The notes: generated by a model from the letters alone, not told the origin. 64,000 bases of DNA from an uncultured Clostridia bacterium (GCA_947168885.1 CAMVNQ010000007.1:62001-126000), one strand, 5' to 3'; shown: positions 8,250-17,018, counted from the stretch's first letter. Made by a program: numbers and translations.

Positions 8250-9339
8250 GCTCGATCCGAAGGGCGGCGGTTCCGTATTTTCAAGAGTTCTTCGCAACCA
8301 GATATTCATACCGTTCGCGGCACTGCTGCTCCTCGCACTATTCAACCTTATTGCGGATCCGTCGTTCTTTGCGATAAACCTCAAAATGAACAGCGCGGGT
8401 TCATATATACTTTCCGGCAACCTCATTTCGATAATAGACAATGGCTCTGAACTGGCGATCCTTGCTATCGGTATGACGCTCGTTACCGCGTCATCAAAAG
8501 GACAGGATATAAGCGTCGGCGCGGCTATAGCGATCTCCGGAAGCGTTCTTCTCCGTGTTCTCTGCGGAAACGACACGCGCCCCGAAACTATTCAGGCGCC
8601 GATAATCGTAGCATTCCTTGTAAGCGCAGTTGCGGCAATGTGCTTCGGTGCGTTCAACGGAGTTCTCGTTGCTTACTTCCGTATCCAGCCAATGGTCGCG
8701 ACACTTATCCTGTTCACGGCAGGACGTTCTATAGCGGCCTGGATAAACAATAATGAGCTTCCTATCGTCCCGGGCGAAGAGTTCACATACTTCGGGGGCT
8801 ATATCCCCGGATGTCCGCTTCCGACCCCGTTCCTTATCGCGATACTGTGCTTTGTTCTGACGTGGGCGATGCTCAAATTCACGAACATCGGTCTTTATTC
8901 ACAGTCTGTCGGCATCAACGAAAAGACCTCGCGTCTGAACGGTCTGAACCCCGAACTCATAAAGCTCACGACCTATATCATACTCGGCCTTTGCGTCGCG
9001 GTGACCGGTCTTATCAAAGTAAGCCGTCTTTCGACGATAAACTACTCCGTTATAGCGAAGGATATCGAAATGGACGCTATCCTTGCGGTAGCGCTCGGCG
9101 GTAACTCACTTAGCGGCGGTAAGTTCAATATGGCAGCCTCTATCCTTGGCGCCTACGTTATCCAGTTCCTTACGACAACACTTTACAAGTTCGATGTACA
9201 GGCTACAGCGCTTCCCGCGTACAAGGCTGTCGTCGTAATAGTTCTTGTCGTAATGAGCGCACCCGTTGTAAGAGAGAAGATCTCGCGTCTTACGAAGAAG
9301 ATACGCTCTCCGAAACGTACAGCGGAAAATCAGGCATAA
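8239..9339 (+). CDS. Sugar ABC transporter permease (YtfT-like, CUT2 class)
   Basis: I start this gene at ATG 8239 with GGGAGGTG upstream; the track start at 8155 would overlap the ATPase gene by 95 bases. The 366-aa protein has roughly eight to ten hydrophobic helices and the CUT2 permease motifs GMTLVTASSKGQDISVGA and ALGGNSLSGGKFN. It forms the membrane channel with the second permease downstream. Its place between YtfR-like and YjfF-like genes matches the galactofuranose and fructose importers of enterobacteria and bifidobacteria. Confidence 0.88.
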   Translation: MSGKLDPKGGGSVFSRVLRNQIFIPFAALLLLALFNLIADPSFFAINLKMNSAGSYILSGNLISIIDNGSELAILAIGMTLVTASSKGQDISVGAAIAISGSVLLRVLCGNDTRPETIQAPIIVAFLVSAVAAMCFGAFNGVLVAYFRIQPMVATLILFTAGRSIAAWINNNELPIVPGEEFTYFGGYIPGCPLPTPFLIAILCFVLTWAMLKFTNIGLYSQSVGINEKTSRLNGLNPELIKLTTYIILGLCVAVTGLIKVSRLSTINYSVIAKDIEMDAILAVALGGNSLSGGKFNMAASILGAYVIQFLTTTLYKFDVQATALPAYKAVVVIVLVVMSAPVVREKISRLTKKIRSPKRTAENQA

Positions 9340-9354
9340 GGAGGGGTATTGACA

Positions 9355-10500
9355 ATGACACAGCTTAAAACTGCCGGCAGACGCCGCGGTCTGCTTGGTA
9401 ACATGACCGATACCAATCTCCTTACAACGATAACCATCGCGGTATTCATCGTTATGTACGTCTGCGCGGTCGCTTTCCTTCAGGAAGGCTTCCTGAAACC
9501 CCAGACACTGTTTAACCTTCTGAACGCCAATGCGGCGCTCATAATCCTTTCGTGCGGCATGACGCTCGTCATGATTACCGGCGGCATCGACATTTCCGTC
9601 GGCGGTGTTACGGCTCTTGTATGCATGAGCTGTGCGGTCTATCTTGACGAAGCGGGCGGAAACGTGTTCGTCGCGATACTGCTGGCTCTCGGCATTGGTC
9701 TCGCGTTCGGCATCGTGCAGGGCTTCCTTGTTGCTTATCTCGACATTCAGCCGTTCATAGTAACGCTTGCCGGAATGTTCTTTGCGCGCGGTATGACAAC
9801 TATAGTTCACACCAACCCGTTCAACGTTGTGAACTCTGAGTTTGTATCGCTCAAGGAGACGAGACTTATAATACCGTTCCTTGGTTCTGTGAACAAAAAA
9901 GGCAACTATATCGACGCGTACATCGAGATCGGCGTCGTAGTCGCACTTCTCGTTGTAGCTGCTCTCTTCGTTATCCTTAAGTGGACGAAAACGGGACGCA
10001 ACTTCTACGCTGTCGGCGGAAACCGCCAGAGTGCGCTCATGCTTGGTATAAACGTAAAGCGTACAACGTTCCTTTCCTATGTTATCTGCGGACTTCTTGC
10101 CGGTGTCGGCGGATTTGTGTACTTCCTGCACGTCGGTTCCGGCGCTCCTTCACACGCCACGGGTGCGGAAATGAATGCAATTGCCTCGTCGATCATAGGC
10201 GGTACGATGCTTACGGGCGGTGTCGGTAATATTATCGGTACCCTGTTCGGAGCTATGTCGCTTGCCCTGATACAGACGATAGTATCTTCCGTCGGACTCG
10301 ATCAGGCATGGTGGACAGGTATCACAATAGCTGCGATGCTCTGCATATTCCTTGTTGTACAGAGCGTGATAATCTCCCGCCGTAAGAAGAAAAATACTGC
10401 CGAGGCGGAAGCTTCCGCATCCGAAGCAGCCGTTGAAGCGAAAGCTGAGACAGTCTCCGATAAAGCGGAGAACAGTAATGAGAACACTGATAACGAGTGA
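9355..10500 (+). CDS. Sugar ABC transporter permease (YjfF-like, CUT2 class)
   Basis: ATG 9355 is preferred over the track TTG at 9349, because AAGGAGGGG ends ten bases before the ATG. The 381-aa protein has CUT2 permease features: GMTLVMITGGIDISVGG in the core and GTMLTGGVGNIIGTLFG near the end of the membrane part. It pairs with the YtfT-like permease. The last 40 residues form an Ala/Glu-rich charged tail (AEAEASASEAAVEAKAE) beyond the last helix, longer than typical for the family. A terminator follows and ends the operon. Confidence 0.88.
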   Translation: MTQLKTAGRRRGLLGNMTDTNLLTTITIAVFIVMYVCAVAFLQEGFLKPQTLFNLLNANAALIILSCGMTLVMITGGIDISVGGVTALVCMSCAVYLDEAGGNVFVAILLALGIGLAFGIVQGFLVAYLDIQPFIVTLAGMFFARGMTTIVHTNPFNVVNSEFVSLKETRLIIPFLGSVNKKGNYIDAYIEIGVVVALLVVAALFVILKWTKTGRNFYAVGGNRQSALMLGINVKRTTFLSYVICGLLAGVGGFVYFLHVGSGAPSHATGAEMNAIASSIIGGTMLTGGVGNIIGTLFGAMSLALIQTIVSSVGLDQAWWTGITIAAMLCIFLVVQSVIISRRKKKNTAEAEASASEAAVEAKAETVSDKAENSNENTDNE

Positions 10501-10520
10501 TCTTATAAAATGACAAAAAA

Positions 10521-10555
10521 CGCAGTCCGCAAAAAAAACGGACTGCGGTTTTTTT
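10521..10555 (+). terminator. Terminator of the sugar importer operon
   Basis: CGCAGTCCG (10521-10529) pairs with CGGACTGCG (10539-10547) across an A-rich loop and is followed by seven T residues. Confidence 0.9.
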
Positions 10556-10574
10556 ACCATTTTTGCTGTTTTTC

Positions 10575-10603
10575 TTGACATTTTGACGTAAATGTGTTAA
10601 AAT
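10575..10603 (+). promoter_or_regulatory. Sigma-A promoter of the diguanylate cyclase operon
   Basis: TTGACA at 10575-10580 and TAAAAT at 10598-10603 are 17 bp apart. It sits directly after the importer terminator, giving the cyclase an independent transcript. Confidence 0.75.
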
Positions 10604-10663
10604 AATATATATAACTTTGATTTTGCTGACAAAAACTGTTACAGCAGAAAAAGAGGTGACGAA

Positions 10664-12001
10664 ATGAGCGGTATAATGGATAACGAAAATCTTACCTTCG
10701 CAAGACTCGCACTTGCGCTCGCAAATGACTATGAGTGTGTGTATTACCTGAATTCGGAGACTGATCATTATGTCGAATACGGCGCTTCCGGCGATGAAAA
10801 GGAACTTAAAGTTCTGTCAGAAGGCGATGACTTTTTCGCTGATACCGAAAAGAACTGCAGAAGGCTTGTCTGCGCCGAGGACCAGGAAATGTTCCTCAGA
10901 ACTTTCAAGAAAGATGCCGTGCTTGATGCCATAAAGAACGGAAGCTCGTTCACGCTCAACTATCGCCTGATGATAAACGGAGTACCGTGCCATTATCACC
11001 TCAAGACCATAAAGGGTACAGGCAAGGATGATAAATATATCATAATCGGTGTGCGTAATGTCGATGCGCAGGTCAGACGTGAGCTTGAAGCAGAAAATGA
11101 GAAAGAGCTTTATTCCCATATCGCGCACGCCCTCGCAAGCCGTTATGAAGTAATATACTACATAGATATACGCGACAACAGCTTCATAGAGTACAGTTCG
11201 AGCGAGCAGTTCGCAAAGCTCGGTGTCCGTAAACAGGGCGACGATTTCTTTGAGTCGGCAAAGACCGATATACGGAGCTTTATTTTCGATGCTGACCGCG
11301 ACAGAGTGCTTGATGAGATGTCACGCGACAAGTTTGTAAAGAATATCAGAGTCAACGGTTCGCTCACACTCACATACCGACAGCTCCTCGGCGGCCGTAC
11401 GCAGTATGTTTCGCTGATGGCAGTCGAACCCAAGAATGACCCCGACCATGTCGTTATCGGTGTTGTGAACATAGACGCTGACAAGCGCCGTGAGACCGCA
11501 TACCGCGAGGCTCTCGGAAATGCTATCGAGGTCGCGAACCACGACTCGCTCACTTCGGTAAGGAACAAACACGCTTACGCCGCTCTTGAGGACGAGATAA
11601 ACCAGCAGATAGCCTCCGGTGAGAACCGCGATTTCGCTATTGCAGTGTTCGATGTCAACAACCTTAAAGAAACCAATGACCAGCTCGGTCATGTCGCCGG
11701 CGATCAGTTCATAAAGAGCGCCTGCGAGCTTATATGCACAACATTCAAGCACAGCCCCGTATTCCGCATAGGCGGTGACGAGTTCGCTGTGGTGCTTATG
11801 GGAAAAGATTACAGAGACCGCGGTATCCTTATGGGAAAGATAGACAGCGTGGTAAAGGATAACCGCAATGCCCGCCTTGTGACTATCGCGGGCGGCATAT
11901 CAGCATTCGATTTCAAGACGGACAAGTTCGTAAGAGATGTTTTTGAGCGGGCGGACGCTGCTATGTATGAGAACAAGAAGATGTTCAAAAAGATGTTATG
12001 A
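10664..12001 (+). CDS. Diguanylate cyclase with duplicated sensor domain
   Basis: The C-terminal part (about residues 285-445) is a GGDEF domain: DHDSLTSVRNKHAY opens it and RIGGDEFAVVL is the intact active site, so it should make cyclic di-GMP from GTP. No RxxD inhibitory site precedes the active site. The first 275 residues are two copies of one module of about 135 residues (YYLNSETDHYVEY with EGDDFFADTEK; YYIDIRDNSFIEY with QGDDFFESAK). They are probably PAS-like sensors, each followed by a helix. There are no membrane helices, so it is cytosolic. GAGGTG precedes the ATG. A small ORF and a sigma factor gene follow within 40 bases. Confidence 0.88.
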   Translation: MSGIMDNENLTFARLALALANDYECVYYLNSETDHYVEYGASGDEKELKVLSEGDDFFADTEKNCRRLVCAEDQEMFLRTFKKDAVLDAIKNGSSFTLNYRLMINGVPCHYHLKTIKGTGKDDKYIIIGVRNVDAQVRRELEAENEKELYSHIAHALASRYEVIYYIDIRDNSFIEYSSSEQFAKLGVRKQGDDFFESAKTDIRSFIFDADRDRVLDEMSRDKFVKNIRVNGSLTLTYRQLLGGRTQYVSLMAVEPKNDPDHVVIGVVNIDADKRRETAYREALGNAIEVANHDSLTSVRNKHAYAALEDEINQQIASGENRDFAIAVFDVNNLKETNDQLGHVAGDQFIKSACELICTTFKHSPVFRIGGDEFAVVLMGKDYRDRGILMGKIDSVVKDNRNARLVTIAGGISAFDFKTDKFVRDVFERADAAMYENKKMFKKML

Positions 12002-12038
12002 TATAAGACGATGAATAGGACAGAAAGAAGAGAGAACA

Positions 12039-12230
12039 ATGGAAAACTTGCTTAAGGACCTGTTTGATTACCAGAGGTTTTCCGGAAACAAGAAGCTTGC
12101 AAGGATCATAGATGAGGCACACGGATCGGAGCTGTTCGACGAGCTCTCCGATGATGAGCTCGGCCTTGCGGCAGGCGGCGTTTCCGCAGAGATTGATACC
12201 GATAAGGAAAAGGGCAGGAAAAATGGCTGA
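12039..12230 (+). CDS. 63-aa acidic peptide with double-glycine motif, coupled to a sigma factor gene
   Basis: The ORF has a GAAGAGAG ribosome site, lies 37 bp after the cyclase gene, and its stop overlaps the ATG of the sigma factor gene. The N-terminal part (LLKDLFDYQRFSGNKKLARI) looks helical. The middle, LSDDELGLAAGG, strongly resembles the end of bacteriocin or RiPP leader peptides cut at a double glycine. The 16 residues after GG are charged and lack Cys, Ser/Thr clusters or aromatics. I do not recognise a named family with certainty. It may be a sigma-factor partner or a degenerate leader; no peptidase-containing exporter or modifying enzyme is nearby. Function unknown. Confidence 0.65.
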   Translation: MENLLKDLFDYQRFSGNKKLARIIDEAHGSELFDELSDDELGLAAGGVSAEIDTDKEKGRKNG

Positions 12231-12705
12231 ACTTAGCGTAGAGAAGCTTTATAATGAATATCATAGAAAGGTGCTCTCGTACATCTCAAGCAGGATAACC
12301 AACAGGGAAGATGCCGAGGACCTTGCGGCAGACGTTTTTCTGAAAGTCCAGATGTCTATCGCCAATTACGATGAGAACAAAGCCTCTCCGTCAACGTGGA
12401 TTTATTCAATAACACGCAACGTTGTGATAGATTTCTTCCGTACCCGTAAGGTGGGTGAGGAGATACCGGATGATCTTCCGTCCGAAGGTCTTATCGAGGA
12501 GGATTATATCCGCGACGAGTCGCTTTCGGAGCTTGCCGATGCGCTTGAGACACTTTCCGAAGAGGAGCGGCGCATAATCGTTCTGCATTACAACGACGGT
12601 CTTCCGCTTACCGAGATAGCCTCAAAGCTGAATATAAGCTATGGCATGGTAAAGATACGTCACAACAAGGCTCTTGCCGCGTTGAAAAAACAAATGACGC
12701 GCTGA
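12223..12705 (+). CDS. RNA polymerase sigma factor, ECF-like sigma-70 family
   Basis: The start is ATG 12223, overlapping the stop of the 63-aa ORF; the track start at 12112 lies inside that ORF in another frame. The 160-aa protein has sigma region 2 (NREDAEDLAADVFLKV, then STWIYSITRNVVIDFFR), an acidic linker, and sigma region 4 (LPLTEIASKLNISYGMVKIRHNKALAAL). This two-domain layout is that of extracytoplasmic-function sigma factors. No transmembrane anti-sigma gene follows, which is unusual; the coupled upstream peptide is the only candidate partner. Cotranscription with the cyclase is likely because no promoter is visible between them. Confidence 0.85.
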   Translation: MAELSVEKLYNEYHRKVLSYISSRITNREDAEDLAADVFLKVQMSIANYDENKASPSTWIYSITRNVVIDFFRTRKVGEEIPDDLPSEGLIEEDYIRDESLSELADALETLSEEERRIIVLHYNDGLPLTEIASKLNISYGMVKIRHNKALAALKKQMTR

Positions 12706-12722
12706 ACGAAAAGTTCAGCGCG
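12698..12722 (-). terminator. Perfect hairpin between convergent sigma factor and ABC-2 permease genes
   Basis: CGCGCTGAAC and GTTCAGCGCG form a perfect 10-bp stem with a five-base loop, overlapping the sigma factor stop codon. On the minus strand a run of T residues follows after about eight bases, so it probably ends the minus-strand ABC operon and may also block plus-strand readthrough. Confidence 0.6.
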
Positions 12723-12747
12723 CTGATTATATCATAGTGTTTTGGCT

Positions 12748-13518
12748 TTACGAAAGATCGGCTCTCATTTTTGCTCTGAACGCAAATGTTGCGATGAAGC
12801 CGATGACCGCCGCACTGCATATCACGATAACTATCGGAATAACGAAGTTTTCTGCCGAGAAATCGAGCGCCATAGCCGAACGTGCCGTTTTCGTGCAGTA
12901 ATAGAACGGTGTGCATCTGCATATCGTGAGCATTATGCCGCCTGTGTGGTCTGCGTCAAAAAAGACATTTCCGAGAAAAGAACCGAGCGATATGATTATC
13001 GAGCAGAGTCCCGGAGCCGCCTTGTCGTTGAAGAGCGTTCCGAACAGAAGTCCGAAACCTATGAACAGCACCGCCGACGGAATCAGCGTCAGTAGCGAAA
13101 GAAGCATTCCGGCAGGGGAGAGCGAAACGCCGGTTATGAGCGAGATGACAAAGCTTGCCGCAAATGTGATGACTGCCTGCGCAAGCGCGATCAGGAGCAT
13201 TGGAAGTATGTACCCGCCGGTGAAATCCGACGATGTCATGGGCGTTGCGTACATTCTCACAAGGAACGAGCCGCTTCTGTCCTTTGAAACGGTTAGTGCC
13301 GTGAACAGCATTATGAACGTCTGACCGAACATGGCTATTCCGCCGCTCAGATTATCTATGCGGAATACTGTCATTCCCGATTCGGGCGGTATGCTTGAGT
13401 TCACGACAGACATGATCATGAGCATAAGTATCGGGAAACCGAGACAGAAGATATAGCTAAGAGGGTCGCGAAGAAGTTCCTTGATGTTGCGCGAGGTGAA
13501 TGCGGATATTCTGTTCAT
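12748..13518 (-). CDS. ABC-2 type transporter permease
   Basis: The 256-aa protein has about six hydrophobic helices in the ABC-2 layout, including one near the N-terminus (PLSYIFCLGFPILMLMIMSV) and one at the C-terminus. It forms the membrane part of an exporter with the ATPase encoded just upstream, whose stop codon overlaps this ATG. Drug, lipid or peptide export are all possible. There is no dedicated substrate gene nearby. Confidence 0.85.
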   Translation of the reverse strand: MNRISAFTSRNIKELLRDPLSYIFCLGFPILMLMIMSVVNSSIPPESGMTVFRIDNLSGGIAMFGQTFIMLFTALTVSKDRSGSFLVRMYATPMTSSDFTGGYILPMLLIALAQAVITFAASFVISLITGVSLSPAGMLLSLLTLIPSAVLFIGFGLLFGTLFNDKAAPGLCSIIISLGSFLGNVFFDADHTGGIMLTICRCTPFYYCTKTARSAMALDFSAENFVIPIVIVICSAAVIGFIATFAFRAKMRADLS

Positions 13519-14246
13519 TTTTCTGCATCTCCTTCCGCTATTGCGACGAACGCGTCTTCAAGACCGGTCTTTCCGGTGAGTGTTTCAAGCTCCGCGAGAG
13601 TTCCCGTTGCGGCGATCTTTCCGTTTATCATGACGGCGATCCTGTCTGAAAGCTCTTCGGCTTCTTCCATATAGTGCGTTGTGAGCACTATCGTGATCTT
13701 GCCTTTGAGCTTGCTTATCGAGCGCCAGAGCTCGCGCCGCGCGAGAACGTCAAGTCCGAGCGTCGGTTCGTCGAGGAATAAAAGTTCCGGCTCGCCGATT
13801 ATCGCCATGGCTATACTGAGTTTGCGCTTCCAGCCTCCCGAGAGCGTTTTCGCGCGCGAGTTCTCGACTTCGCCGAAGTTGAACATTTCTATCATCTCGT
13901 TTACGCGCTTATCCGCTTTTTCCTTGTCGAAACCATATACCTTCGCCATGAACGCGAGGTTTTCACGGATAGTGAGGTTATCCGCGACAGCCGTGTCCTG
14001 TGGGGAAATGCCTATAAGGCGCTTTATTTCCGCTTTTTCGCCTGTGACACTGTGTCCCTTGACGAAAGCTTCACCCGATGTCGGTACGGACAGGCAGGTG
14101 AGCATCCTTATCGTCGTGGTCTTTCCCGCGCCGTTAACGCCGAGCAGAGCGAAAAGCTCTCCCTCTTCGACCGAGAGGTCTATCGCGTTGACAGCGGTCT
14201 TTGTCTTGAACTTCTTGGTGAGCTGTTTTGTTTCAATCGCTTTCAT
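13515..14246 (-). CDS. ABC transporter ATP-binding protein (ABC-2 exporter, DrrA/CcmA-like)
   Basis: I place the start at ATG 14246, with AAGGGGTGG about eight bases upstream; the track GTG at 14255 overlaps that site. The protein of about 243 aa has Walker A GVNGAGKTT, signature LSGGWKRKLS, Walker B LLFLDEPTLGLD and a switch His in LTTHYMEEAEE. It resembles exporter ATPases of the DrrA type. The gene follows the XRE/AbrB regulator by about a dozen bases and overlaps the permease gene by four, so the three genes form one operon. Confidence 0.88.
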   Translation of the reverse strand: MKAIETKQLTKKFKTKTAVNAIDLSVEEGELFALLGVNGAGKTTTIRMLTCLSVPTSGEAFVKGHSVTGEKAEIKRLIGISPQDTAVADNLTIRENLAFMAKVYGFDKEKADKRVNEMIEMFNFGEVENSRAKTLSGGWKRKLSIAMAIIGEPELLFLDEPTLGLDVLARRELWRSISKLKGKITIVLTTHYMEEAEELSDRIAVMINGKIAATGTLAELETLTGKTGLEDAFVAIAEGDAEK

Positions 14247-14259
14247 CTGTTCCACCCCT

Positions 14260-14658
14260 TTATTCGGTTTCAGGTGTGACGTTCCCGAGGTTCACGAGAG
14301 CTATGCCCTTGTCCTCATCTCCGAGAACGAGCATCGAGTCTCCGGGTTTTATGCCGAAAACCTTTCTGCATTCTGCGGGAAGCGTTATCTGTCCCTTTTC
14401 GTTTATTTTCGATATGCCGAAGACGTGTTTGCCGTCGTCGGCATTACGTGCCTGTACCTGCATATTCCGGACGAGCATATCTACGGTCGTGCCGAAAAGC
14501 TCAGACAATCCGATGCAGGATTCAATGTCGGGAAGCGATTCTCCGCGTTCCCATTTTGCAACAGCCTGACGCGATACACTGAGCTTTTCGGCAACATCTT
14601 CCTGCGTCATACCCGCCTTTACGCGGTACATTTTGAGATTACTGAACTGGATAGCCAT
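14260..14658 (-). CDS. XRE-family regulator with C-terminal AbrB/SpoVT-like domain
   Basis: The start is ATG 14658 with CGGAGG upstream; the track start at 14709 lies inside the promoter. The 132-aa protein has an XRE helix-turn-helix at about residues 4-60 (TQEDVAEKLSVSRQAVAKWERGESLPD) and a swapped-hairpin AbrB domain at about 85-125 (INEKGQITLPAECRKVFGIKPGDSMLVL). This fusion is common in Clostridia ahead of small ABC exporters and probably controls its own operon. Confidence 0.85.
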   Translation of the reverse strand: MAIQFSNLKMYRVKAGMTQEDVAEKLSVSRQAVAKWERGESLPDIESCIGLSELFGTTVDMLVRNMQVQARNADDGKHVFGISKINEKGQITLPAECRKVFGIKPGDSMLVLGDEDKGIALVNLGNVTPETE

Positions 14659-14680
14659 ATATGATACCTCCGTTAGCTTG

Positions 14681-14733
14681 ATTATATCATAGATAAAATG
14701 TTGTGTCAAGAAAGCATTTGTAACATTAATGTT
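14681..14733 (-). promoter_or_regulatory. Consensus sigma-A promoter of the regulator/ABC exporter operon, with adjacent palindrome
   Basis: On the minus strand TTGACA (14709-14704) and TATAAT (14686-14681) are both perfect consensus with a 17-bp spacer. The 12-bp perfect palindrome AACATTAATGTT at 14722-14733 lies just upstream of the -35 box and is a candidate operator. The rest of the 332-bp gap (14659-14990) holds two TGTACA-centred palindromes (14784-14795, 14826-14838) and no recognisable gene. Confidence 0.75.
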
Positions 14734-14990
14734 GCTTTTGGTAGCATTGTAAGAAAATGTTTATCACAAACTCCGAATGGCAAAAATGTACAATTGCGGT
14801 TTATTAAATCTCTCTGATTGCAGCGAATTGTACAAATTACGTCTGAAACTGAAAATTTTTTCAAAAAACCTGTCACCTTTTGGTCGTCAGTAACGTTTTA
14901 TTATACAGAAGGGACAAATTGATCAATAATTCCGATCCGCGCCGTAAGGCACACAATAATTGTGCATTGAATAAATGGGAGGTCAGAAAA

Positions 14991-17018
14991 ATGAAGAACA
15001 AAGTTTTATCATCGGTAGTCGCATTCGTTGCAGCAGCATCTATTCTCACAGGTTCCGCATACGCGGACGGAAGCATCCTGCTTGCGCTGAACAAGTCGGT
15101 CGTTTCCGAGCGCACCGAGACCGGGTCTTACACAACGCCTATGACGAACAGCACAACATCGGCGCGCTATAAGGCGTTCGTTTCGGCAAAGCCCGCAAAC
15201 CTGAGAAGCAGCTACGATCGCTGGGGCGAATCGACACTTGCATGGGATCCGGTAAAGGACGCGGTGCTTTACTACGTTTACCGCAAGGACGGCTCGTCGT
15301 TCAAGCTCGTCGCAAGGACAGTCAACTGCTTTTATCAGGAACTGAATAACTGGAGCTATGTAGTTCCCACAGGAACGTACTATGTGCGTGCCGTAACGTA
15401 CAACTACAACGATAAGCGTATCATGAGCGCAAAGTCAGATAAGTACACGGTAAATGAAAAGCCGGTGTATTACTATGACGATTACGATGCTGTGGAGGAA
15501 GATGCCGACACGGCTATAGAGTATGAGGATGACGGTGATTTTAACGCAGGTGCGTATCCTGTGCCCACGAACTCTGTTGCCGAAAGCGAGGACGGTCTGA
15601 GCTATATTTCGGAAGAGCCGTATGATCCTTATGCAGAGCCTTTGAATGAAGAGTATTCGCACTACGACGTTGACGGTTTCAAGAAAGCGTCCGATACTCC
15701 GCTCTCGACTTTCTCCGCGGACGTTGATACAGCTTCCTATGCGAACGTGCGCCGCCTTGCTACTGACGGAAACCGCATAACCGAAGATGCAGTACGCATT
15801 GAGGAAATGCTGAATTACTTCGATTACAACTATGTTCAGCCGTCAAAGAGCACTTTCTCGCTTACTTACGAGTATTCCGACTGTCCGTGGAACAAGGACG
15901 CAAAACTGCTCATGCTCGGACTTCAGGCTAAGGATCTCGCAAAGGAGCCCGCTTCAAACCTCGTTTTCCTCGTTGATGTATCCGGCTCGATGTACTCGAA
16001 GGACAAACTCCCGCTTCTTGTCGAGTCTTTCAAGAAGCTCATGAACGAAACGACATCGAACGACCGCATCTCGATCGTTACATACTCCGGCTTTGAAAAA
16101 GCTGTAATTTCCGGTGCACGCGGAAATATGAAGAACTGCATAGGCGACATAGCCGACGCTCTTTACGCCGACGGTTCCACAAACGGCGAAGCGGGCATAA
16201 ATATGGCTTATGAGATCGCAAAGAAGAATTACATCAAGAACGGAAGCAACCGTGTTATCCTCGCTACCGACGGTGACCTCAATGTCGGTATCAGCGACAA
16301 GGACGAGCTCTCGAAGTTCATCGCCGAAAAGCGCGACACCGGCGTTTACCTCACAGTTCTCGGCTTCGGTACGGGCAACATCAAGGACAACAAAATGGAA
16401 GCTCTCGCAAAGGACGGCAACGGAAACTACCACTATATCGACTGTGCGGCGGAAGCAACGAAGGTACTTGTTGACGAGCGCAAAAAGACACTCGTTACCG
16501 TTGCGGACGATGTGAAGATTCAGGTCGAGTTCAACCCGACCATCGTTGACAGCTACAAGCTCATAGGCTATGACGGACGCAAGCTCAATAACGAAGATTT
16601 CACCAACGACAAGAAAGATGCCGCTGACATGGGTGCAGGGCAGAGCATAACCGTTCTTTACGAGATCATACCCGCAAAGAAAGCGGCAAACACACTGACA
16701 TATCAGACCTCGAAGAACAATACCACCGATGTATGCACAATGAAGGTTCGTTTCAAGAAGCCCGGACAGTCCAAGTCTCTCCAGTCCAAGTACACCGTAA
16801 AGGCGAAAGAGTACCTCAAATATTCAAAGACCGGCATCAAGTTCAGATTTGCTACCTGCGTCGCTGAAGCGGCAATGGCACTCAAGGGCGATGAGACATA
16901 CGGCGACGTATCTCTCGAAAACGCAAAGAAAAGATTCGGTAAACTCGCTTCGTCCGAGCTTAAAACGATCGGTTACAGCGACGACTTTGCTTCGCTTCTC
17001 GAACTCCTCAGATCATAA
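14991..17018 (+). CDS. Secreted VWA-domain protein (YfbK-like) with FN3-like N-terminal module
   Basis: The start is ATG 14991, after GGGAGG; the track start is 111 bases upstream. The 675-aa product has a signal peptide (about 1-25), an FN3-like module (about 60-150: LAWDPVKDAVLYYVYRKDG), an acidic Tyr/Asp/Glu-rich linker, and then the YfbK-type arrangement. That consists of a vWF_A N-terminal domain (LSTFSADVDTASYANVRR), a VWA domain with an intact MIDAS motif (DVSGS), and a C-terminal domain like DUF3520. VWA domains bind ligands through a metal ion; bacterial YfbK homologues have no settled role. No lipobox or cell-wall anchor is visible. It stands alone and ends at a terminator. Confidence 0.85.
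   Translation: MKNKVLSSVVAFVAAASILTGSAYADGSILLALNKSVVSERTETGSYTTPMTNSTTSARYKAFVSAKPANLRSSYDRWGESTLAWDPVKDAVLYYVYRKDGSSFKLVARTVNCFYQELNNWSYVVPTGTYYVRAVTYNYNDKRIMSAKSDKYTVNEKPVYYYDDYDAVEEDADTAIEYEDDGDFNAGAYPVPTNSVAESEDGLSYISEEPYDPYAEPLNEEYSHYDVDGFKKASDTPLSTFSADVDTASYANVRRLATDGNRITEDAVRIEEMLNYFDYNYVQPSKSTFSLTYEYSDCPWNKDAKLLMLGLQAKDLAKEPASNLVFLVDVSGSMYSKDKLPLLVESFKKLMNETTSNDRISIVTYSGFEKAVISGARGNMKNCIGDIADALYADGSTNGEAGINMAYEIAKKNYIKNGSNRVILATDGDLNVGISDKDELSKFIAEKRDTGVYLTVLGFGTGNIKDNKMEALAKDGNGNYHYIDCAAEATKVLVDERKKTLVTVADDVKIQVEFNPTIVDSYKLIGYDGRKLNNEDFTNDKKDAADMGAGQSITVLYEIIPAKKAANTLTYQTSKNNTTDVCTMKVRFKKPGQSKSLQSKYTVKAKEYLKYSKTGIKFRFATCVAEAAMALKGDETYGDVSLENAKKRFGKLASSELKTIGYSDDFASLLELLRS

Noticed and set aside
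9106-10131. 341-aa minus-strand ORF
   Set aside because: Antisense to the two CUT2 permease genes. The product is rich in Tyr, Arg, His and Asp as expected for a shadow of membrane-protein codons.
13681-14664. 327-aa plus-strand ORF
   Set aside because: Antisense to the exporter ATPase and XRE/AbrB genes, which have complete motifs and ribosome sites.
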